Shown here: piece by piece, positions 58,857 to 63,067 of the stretch
Layout of the letters: the number at the start of each line of letters is the position of its first letter
Numbering within the stretch: position 1 is the stretch's first letter
DNA from: a virus
DNA length: 63,067 bases
Virus record (IMG/VR): IMGVR_UViG_3300017963_000288
Location: 1 to 63,067 of that record
Strand: one strand, 5' to 3'
The notes under the pieces: generated by a model
The model's input: the letters and a program-made list of their open reading frames with translations, nothing else
Told to the model about the DNA's origin: nothing
The model's database searches: none
Translations under genes and position numbers: made by a program

Positions 58857-59432
58857 TTATGCGACGCCAGCGATTATGATGTCATACTCGATGTCGCCGC
58901 CGCTCGCTACGGAGCCATCCCACAAAATCTGTAGAATGTCCCCGGTTCCAGCCGTCACTTTAACGCCGTCCACGGGGGCCGTCAAGACGAATAACCCACC
59001 CGAACGGAGTCGCACTTCTGCCCCTGCGGTGTCATTCAGCCATTTTTGCCATGCGTTCGACGACGCCCCACCGATGAGTAAATCCTGTCCAGCCGCCGTA
59101 GTCCACGAGTCATCAGTACTACCATCGTTGCCAGCAGCCGGTAGGCCCTTGTTCTCAACGATGAGCGCCTTGACGGTCACGAAGGTAAGCGCGTTGCCAT
59201 AGATGTCCGTCAATCCACCTGACAAATCGAGTTGATCCGTCCCTGTATTGGAAGTCAGTGTGCGGCGATCCCGAAACAGGATGTCGTTTTGGTTCGCCCC
59301 CTTCCCTTGCGCCAGCGCCATTAGATATTGATATTCTCCACTGTCGGACGGTGTGCTTAACCCTGCATCGGTCGTGTCGTCATGGGTCCAATGAAACCTG
59401 AAATTAAGCCGATCCGATAACGTGGTACTCAT
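58857..59432 (-). CDS. hypothetical structural protein
   Basis: 191 residues, beta-rich, with Ser/Thr/Asp/Gly-rich N-terminal part. Coupled to the previous gene by ATGA. Position between tail completion and tube proteins suggests a head-tail or tail structural role. Confidence 0.55.
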   Translation of the reverse strand: MSTTLSDRLNFRFHWTHDDTTDAGLSTPSDSGEYQYLMALAQGKGANQNDILFRDRRTLTSNTGTDQLDLSGGLTDIYGNALTFVTVKALIVENKGLPAAGNDGSTDDSWTTAAGQDLLIGGASSNAWQKWLNDTAGAEVRLRSGGLFVLTAPVDGVKVTAGTGDILQILWDGSVASGGDIEYDIIIAGVA

Positions 59433-59830
59433 GGTCTGGCCTCCGAATATCCGTATTTGTAATCAATCTCGCACCACCACAACCCAACTTCCGTTTCGTC
59501 ATAACGGGTGGCTTGTTCTTCCAATAAATAGACGTTAATATTGTCAACGCTCAAGTCTTTTTCGCAATCCTTGAACACATCCACGATATCGTCGCGTAGG
59601 CTTTTCGCGAGTTCCTGCGTCGTCGTGTCCACAACGAACGTAAACAGCCCCTCGTGAAATCTCACACCGAACGCATCTCGCGTTTTCTCATCCTCTAAGA
59701 CCTTCAAAACACAAAAGGGTTTATCTTCGCCTTTTTTTGCATGTCCCTGGAATAGTTCACTGAACCCATCGGTGCTCAATTGCGAATCGGCATCGAACCG
59801 CGTTTTGATCGTCTCGAAAAATGTAGCCAT
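59429..59830 (-). CDS. tail completion/terminator-like protein
   Basis: 133 residues. VDTTTQELAKSLRDDIVDVF and NVYLLEEQATRYDETEVGLW resemble the DUF3168/tail-terminator fold, which caps the tail tube. Position fits. Coupled by ATGA to the next gene. Confidence 0.65.
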   Translation of the reverse strand: MATFFETIKTRFDADSQLSTDGFSELFQGHAKKGEDKPFCVLKVLEDEKTRDAFGVRFHEGLFTFVVDTTTQELAKSLRDDIVDVFKDCEKDLSVDNINVYLLEEQATRYDETEVGLWWCEIDYKYGYSEARP

Positions 59831-59843
59831 CCATATACCCTCA

Positions 59844-60464
59844 TTAGACGACGCGCATTCTAGTTTGTGCTGGTCGACAAATCAACGCCATAAGTCGCTG
59901 GCGGTTCCGCTGCACGGTACGGAAAATATATGGGCGAGGTTTCGTGCCGGGGTGACGCACTCGCCTTGCAAACACCCAATGTGACCGAGCCACAAAGCGG
60001 CCCGTAACGGCATCCCGGTCACGACGTTGTGTTCTCCCACCACGACGGAATGATGTTTGCCCGCCACGGGCGACACCGAAAACAAGAAACCTTTTTCGTC
60101 GCGGTACAATCGTATGGGCTTTAGTTCCTTTTTCCAGACCGGCACCGTACTTGAGCGTTGTGCCGACCTCACCAAGCATACGTTCCCTGTGTACTTGCCC
60201 ATAGATCGACTGCCGCAACTTGCCTGTGTCCGCTCGCGGTGGCTGGCCCGGCTTGCTGTGCTCAAATCGCATCGGTGGCCCAACGCCAGGTCCAGGACTT
60301 CTCGCACCGCTCCCGACGCGACTACTCTTGCTGATAACTAAGACGATCCGCTTGCGGCAATATGACGTCGCCAAGCGAAGGCCCTTCACGAGGTCCGCTT
60401 GCATTTGCGCAGACACGCGATGGCCATACCACTGAATCCTCGCTCGTCCGGTCTGTGGTAGCAT
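59844..60464 (-). CDS. HK97 gp10-like head-tail protein
   Basis: 206 residues; DTGKLRQSIYGQVHRE, GTTLKYGAGLEKGTKAHTI and the basic C-terminal half (RHPGTKPRPYIFRTV) are gp10-like. It joins tail to connector. ATG at 60464 follows the TAA of the previous gene by one base. Confidence 0.83.
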   Translation of the reverse strand: MLPQTGRARIQWYGHRVSAQMQADLVKGLRLATSYCRKRIVLVISKSSRVGSGARSPGPGVGPPMRFEHSKPGQPPRADTGKLRQSIYGQVHRERMLGEVGTTLKYGAGLEKGTKAHTIVPRRKRFLVFGVARGGQTSFRRGGRTQRRDRDAVTGRFVARSHWVFARRVRHPGTKPRPYIFRTVQRNRQRLMALICRPAQTRMRVV

Positions 60465-60465
60465 A

Positions 60466-60801
60466 TTATTGGTCCCGGTCTTTTTCGAGCGCGTAGACTT
60501 TCCATAATCGCCCCGCCTCGTCGGTGTTGATCGCCCTCGCGTCAACCTCGAACGTCCGTGTACCAAATATGACCTCGTCCCCCTGTTCCAACCCCGGATC
60601 GTGGTCATAATACAAAACGTGGCTTATTTCTGTCTCGAATTGAGTCGAGACGAGTCGGTCATTCGTGCTGGCTGGTTGGATAAAACAGGTGTGCGTATTG
60701 CCTTGCGTCTGTGACGGAGATAGGCTGCCAGCCGTGCCAGTCGTTTCGGACTGCGTGTTGTGAACGACGGTGTGGCGAGAACACAGTGACGAAAGGCTCA
60801 T
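60466..60801 (-). CDS. head-tail joining protein
   Basis: 111 residues. DPGLEQGDEVIFGTRTFEV is the barrel part typical of phage head-tail joining (gp15/gp16-like) proteins. Starts in TAATG over the stop of the connector gene. Confidence 0.73.
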   Translation of the reverse strand: MSLSSLCSRHTVVHNTQSETTGTAGSLSPSQTQGNTHTCFIQPASTNDRLVSTQFETEISHVLYYDHDPGLEQGDEVIFGTRTFEVDARAINTDEAGRLWKVYALEKDRDQ

Positions 60802-61544
60802 TATATAAACCTCGCATATGTGATGAACGGGCGCAGTAACTTCTTGGATCGCTTAGGCAATTCCTGCGCGATGCCACCAGCGTATTTTACGGAATAATCG
60901 CCCAACTTTTCAGACACGATGTCACCCGCATCGACCCCATGTTGTGCGAACACCGCCTGCATCGCATAGAGCGTAGCCAATTTCACATTTGCCGCAATAC
61001 CAGCCTCGCGGTTGGTGGAATCGTAAGTCAATTCCGCTTGAGTGAATCCTGCCGTATAGACCACCTTCACGGTACGTGGGAATGAGGGCCAGAATGACCC
61101 GCGACGTATTAGCTTGCCGGAAATGGACAGGCCGGATTCCAGTTCGTCAATCTGATAATCGGTTCCCGCCACCAGATTGCTACCAGAAAAATCCGTCGAG
61201 CCCTGGCCACCATAGGCTCCTTCGTCCACGTTGACGCTCGTGATACTTCGTACCGGCCGTTCTGGCAACCACAGTGACTCCGATTCAAGCGACCGACCAG
61301 CCGATACAGAAACAGCCTTATCGCCACTAACATCCCATGAACGGACGGACGTCGCCGGATTGCCCCGCCGCCGTTGTGGGAGATAATGCGTGTAGGTTTT
61401 TTGTGGTTCCAGATTGCACCCGCAATACGCCTTGATGCTCCGCTCCACCATCGGCTGAATCATGGCGATCAACGCAGCCTCGGCGTCTGTGAGCGTACTG
61501 CCTTTGCCGAGCCAGACGGCAATCTCGCCGGGATCAAGTATCAT
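60801..61544 (-). CDS. head-tail connector protein (gp6-like)
   Basis: 247 residues. N-terminal helical part LTDAEAALIAMIQPMVERSI plus a long insertion with strands, then VKLATLYAMQAVFAQHG. Matches the gp6/QLRG-type connector, though it is longer than usual (about 100-200), because of the beta-rich insertion at about 60-160. Confidence 0.73.
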   Translation of the reverse strand: MILDPGEIAVWLGKGSTLTDAEAALIAMIQPMVERSIKAYCGCNLEPQKTYTHYLPQRRRGNPATSVRSWDVSGDKAVSVSAGRSLESESLWLPERPVRSITSVNVDEGAYGGQGSTDFSGSNLVAGTDYQIDELESGLSISGKLIRRGSFWPSFPRTVKVVYTAGFTQAELTYDSTNREAGIAANVKLATLYAMQAVFAQHGVDAGDIVSEKLGDYSVKYAGGIAQELPKRSKKLLRPFITYARFI

Positions 61545-61551
61545 GCAGCAC

Positions 61552-61932
61552 CTATGTCTTTCCTACGTCGCCACCAGCACCCGGCAGAAACGTAATTACG
61601 CCTTTTTCAAACGACTTGATCGCATCCGTTGGGTACGTTTCACTTTCGTCAACCAGTAAGACCTCGGCGGAATAAACGCCGTAAAGGTCGGCGGTGTCAT
61701 CTTGGCCGAACCGAATCGTGACTTCGTTTGAACCAACAGAGGCTGTAATGAAACTGCCGCCAGACAACCTAGCTACGCTGTCGATGTCCAGAACAGGTGT
61801 CCCATGATTGCGGGACAGTTTACATCGCACCACATCGCCTGTTGCGACATTCACGGCCGTGGAGCCATCGTCCTCATAAAGGCTTACAGTGAAGTCGATA
61901 GTCCGGCCAGCGACAATTGTTTCTTCAAACAT
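61552..61932 (-). CDS. hypothetical structural protein
   Basis: 126 residues, immunoglobulin-like strands (TIDFTVSLYEDDGSTAVNV, DLYGVYSAEVLLVDES). Start at 61932 has GAGGG; 61953 is an alternative. Position suggests a capsid decoration or connector accessory protein. Confidence 0.58.
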   Translation of the reverse strand: MFEETIVAGRTIDFTVSLYEDDGSTAVNVATGDVVRCKLSRNHGTPVLDIDSVARLSGGSFITASVGSNEVTIRFGQDDTADLYGVYSAEVLLVDESETYPTDAIKSFEKGVITFLPGAGGDVGKT

Positions 61933-61939
61933 AATTCCC

Positions 61940-62263
61940 TCAGTCGTCGTCATAAGACACGAAAGCGAACCCCTTGAACAGCCCACCAGACGTAGTAAGC
62001 ACTAACCCTTGGCCACTTTCGGTTTTGAGGTTGAATTGTGGGTTGTCCGCTGGCCCAATCTCGAATGGTCCTGCATCGGCAAGCACCTGCATTGGGCCAG
62101 TCAGGTTTGTACCGTCCGATTCTTCAATCATAATACTCCCGTTTGCAGAGAGCGTGCCGAATAGCCGATGCAATGTGCATTTCTTACTGTCCACCGCCGC
62201 CCTTAGTGTCGTAGAACCAGCGGCCTGTTGGTCGATCTGCACCTGTTCGTAAACTCGTCCCAT
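61940..62263 (-). CDS. hypothetical beta-rich structural protein
   Basis: 107 residues, beta-rich (VQIDQQAAGSTTLRAAV, then NPQFNLKTESGQGLVLTTSG) ending FVSYDDD. The end has an acidic run but no clear match to the shared tail. GGAG eight bases before the ATG. Confidence 0.58.
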   Translation of the reverse strand: MGRVYEQVQIDQQAAGSTTLRAAVDSKKCTLHRLFGTLSANGSIMIEESDGTNLTGPMQVLADAGPFEIGPADNPQFNLKTESGQGLVLTTSGGLFKGFAFVSYDDD

Positions 62264-62274
62264 GATCTGCACTC

Positions 62275-62736
62275 CTATCGTGAAAAGATTACGCCGCCAG
62301 GGCCACCCCTGGCAAGACCGATTTCAGCGGGGCCACCGACTGCCGTAGCAATTCCAGCGGGGCCGATCCGGGTCAAATCAACCCCAGCGGGGCCGATCCG
62401 GGTCAAACCGACCCCACCAGGGCCATTTTGAGCAAGGATTGTGCCACCAGGGCCGGTATATGCCACGGAAATGCCGCCAGGGCCGTCTCTCGTCACGCCT
62501 AAGGCGGCTGGGCCGGCAATTGTGATGGATATACCACCAGGGCCATCTTGCGTCAGGGTGACGCCTCCAGACCCCTCACGACTCACACTGATATTGCCAG
62601 GATCGTCACGTAGCCAGTCGGTGTCGCCTGGGTCACGCCGTTCGCCCACTGGCTCGACCAGCATGGTGGCCCACTCGTCCACCGTCATACTGGCCCATTG
62701 GTCGACCGTCAGCGTTGTCCAATAGAGCTGCGTCAC
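62275..62736 (-). CDS. protein with 9-residue GP[AG]G repeats
   Basis: 153 residues from a GTG start (GTGA overlap). Residues 1-30 contain a duplicated TVD[QE]WA[ST]M. The rest is a run of about ten 9-residue units G-P-[AG]-G-[VI]-x-L-T-R, such as RIGPAGVDL twice in a row. This should form a beta-solenoid or a collagen-like rod. Position suggests capsid decoration or a stabilising rod. Confidence 0.75.
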   Translation of the reverse strand: MTQLYWTTLTVDQWASMTVDEWATMLVEPVGERRDPGDTDWLRDDPGNISVSREGSGGVTLTQDGPGGISITIAGPAALGVTRDGPGGISVAYTGPGGTILAQNGPGGVGLTRIGPAGVDLTRIGPAGIATAVGGPAEIGLARGGPGGVIFSR

Positions 62737-63056
62737 TTCTTTTCCGGCTCCGGTTGTTTGGGCTCGTCTTTGGCCTCGACCTCAATCTCCGGTGCGTTGT
62801 AGACACGGTCCATCAAAGGATAGTGGGCACGGCCCAACCCTAGCTCCGGTACGATCTTGTCCAGGGCTTTGGTGATTGTTTCGTAGTCGCGTTTGTCTAC
62901 CAGAACTTCTTGCCCGCTCTTTTCGATTGTGTCTGCCAAGATTCCACTGACAATCAATTCCTTCGGTGACAGTTTGAGTCCAGGATGGGTAATCAGGTTC
63001 GCCAGCGTTTGCCGAACTTTGATCTTTTCGACCGGACCCTCCACACCGGGAGGCAC
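62733..63056 (-). CDS. hypothetical protein, probably cut by the window edge
   Basis: 107 residues shown from a GTG at 63056 without a clear ribosome site; no stop lies between it and the edge, so the true start is likely outside. Charged and helical with a Pro/Lys/Glu-rich end (EPKQPEPEKK). Unrecognised. Confidence 0.55.
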   Translation of the reverse strand: MPPGVEGPVEKIKVRQTLANLITHPGLKLSPKELIVSGILADTIEKSGQEVLVDKRDYETITKALDKIVPELGLGRAHYPLMDRVYNAPEIEVEAKDEPKQPEPEKK

Positions 63057-63067
63057 GTAGTCTCGCA

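Noticed and set aside
61940-62263. Acidic end FVSYDDD as a fifth copy of the shared tail
   Set aside because: The run follows directly from a structural strand without a linker and lacks the R-x-I-x-F pattern.
1-63067. CRISPR array, integrase, transposase, rRNA, functional tRNA
   Set aside because: No direct repeats with unique spacers, no tyrosine/serine recombinase or transposase motifs, and no complete tRNA cloverleaf seen.

Overview
The window is a stretch of a tailed double-stranded DNA phage genome (Caudoviricetes). The evidence is a minus-strand head-to-tail run at the right end (connector, joining protein, gp10-like protein, tail tube, frameshifted tail chaperone, 741-residue tape measure, tail-tip proteins), a RecT/RusA/helicase early block, and dense gene packing with ATGA, TGATG and TAATG overlaps. 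Terminase large subunit, portal and major capsid are not in the window and probably lie beyond the right (or left) edge. No integrase was seen. The host cannot be read directly. The cysteine-rich tail-tip protein and the secreted papain-like protein resemble planctomycete proteins, so a Planctomycetota host is a weak inference.

Layout. 1-223: 21-bp tandem repeat running off the left edge. 263-16620 (minus): an epimerase and a glycosyltransferase, a ParB-fold protein, many small phage proteins, an HNH nuclease, a Cro/CI-like regulator beside a promoter with a palindromic operator, and a module of Ycf46-like AAA+ ATPase, DUF1257 (Ycf35-like) and DUF2997. 15525-16137 and 16621-17151 are the two large gaps; they hold a tRNA-like element, a terminator, a promoter and operator-like repeats. 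17152-18036 (plus): a lone epimerase with its own promoter inside the leftward arm. 17915-22066 (minus): ParB-fold, DUF1353, papain-like peptidase and signal-peptide proteins. 22067-22369: divergent promoters.

22370-30156 (plus) is the early/replication block: ParB-fold regulator, zinc-ribbon proteins, SF2 helicase, WGR protein, small genes linked by a repeated coupling cassette, PD-(D/E)XK nuclease, RecT and RusA. 30160-52019 (plus) is a glycan island of about 22 kb: about twelve glycosyltransferase genes, three sulfotransferases, five Rossmann-fold methyltransferases, two radical SAM enzymes and a Toprim primase-like gene, almost all translationally coupled. It contains no recognisable flippase or polymerase, so it probably decorates a phage product (virion protein or DNA) or a host surface glycan from the cytoplasm. 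52530-63067 (minus) is the structural operon, with a strong terminator just before the tail-tube gene.

Most unusual points: a shared acidic C-terminal tail (roughly R-x-I-V-F-D-[DE]-D-E) on four unrelated proteins; the AAA+ ATPase with Walker B before Walker A; the sulfotransferase-containing glycan island; an ancient unequal-crossover duplication that left a chimeric gene; and two families of repeated intergenic elements.
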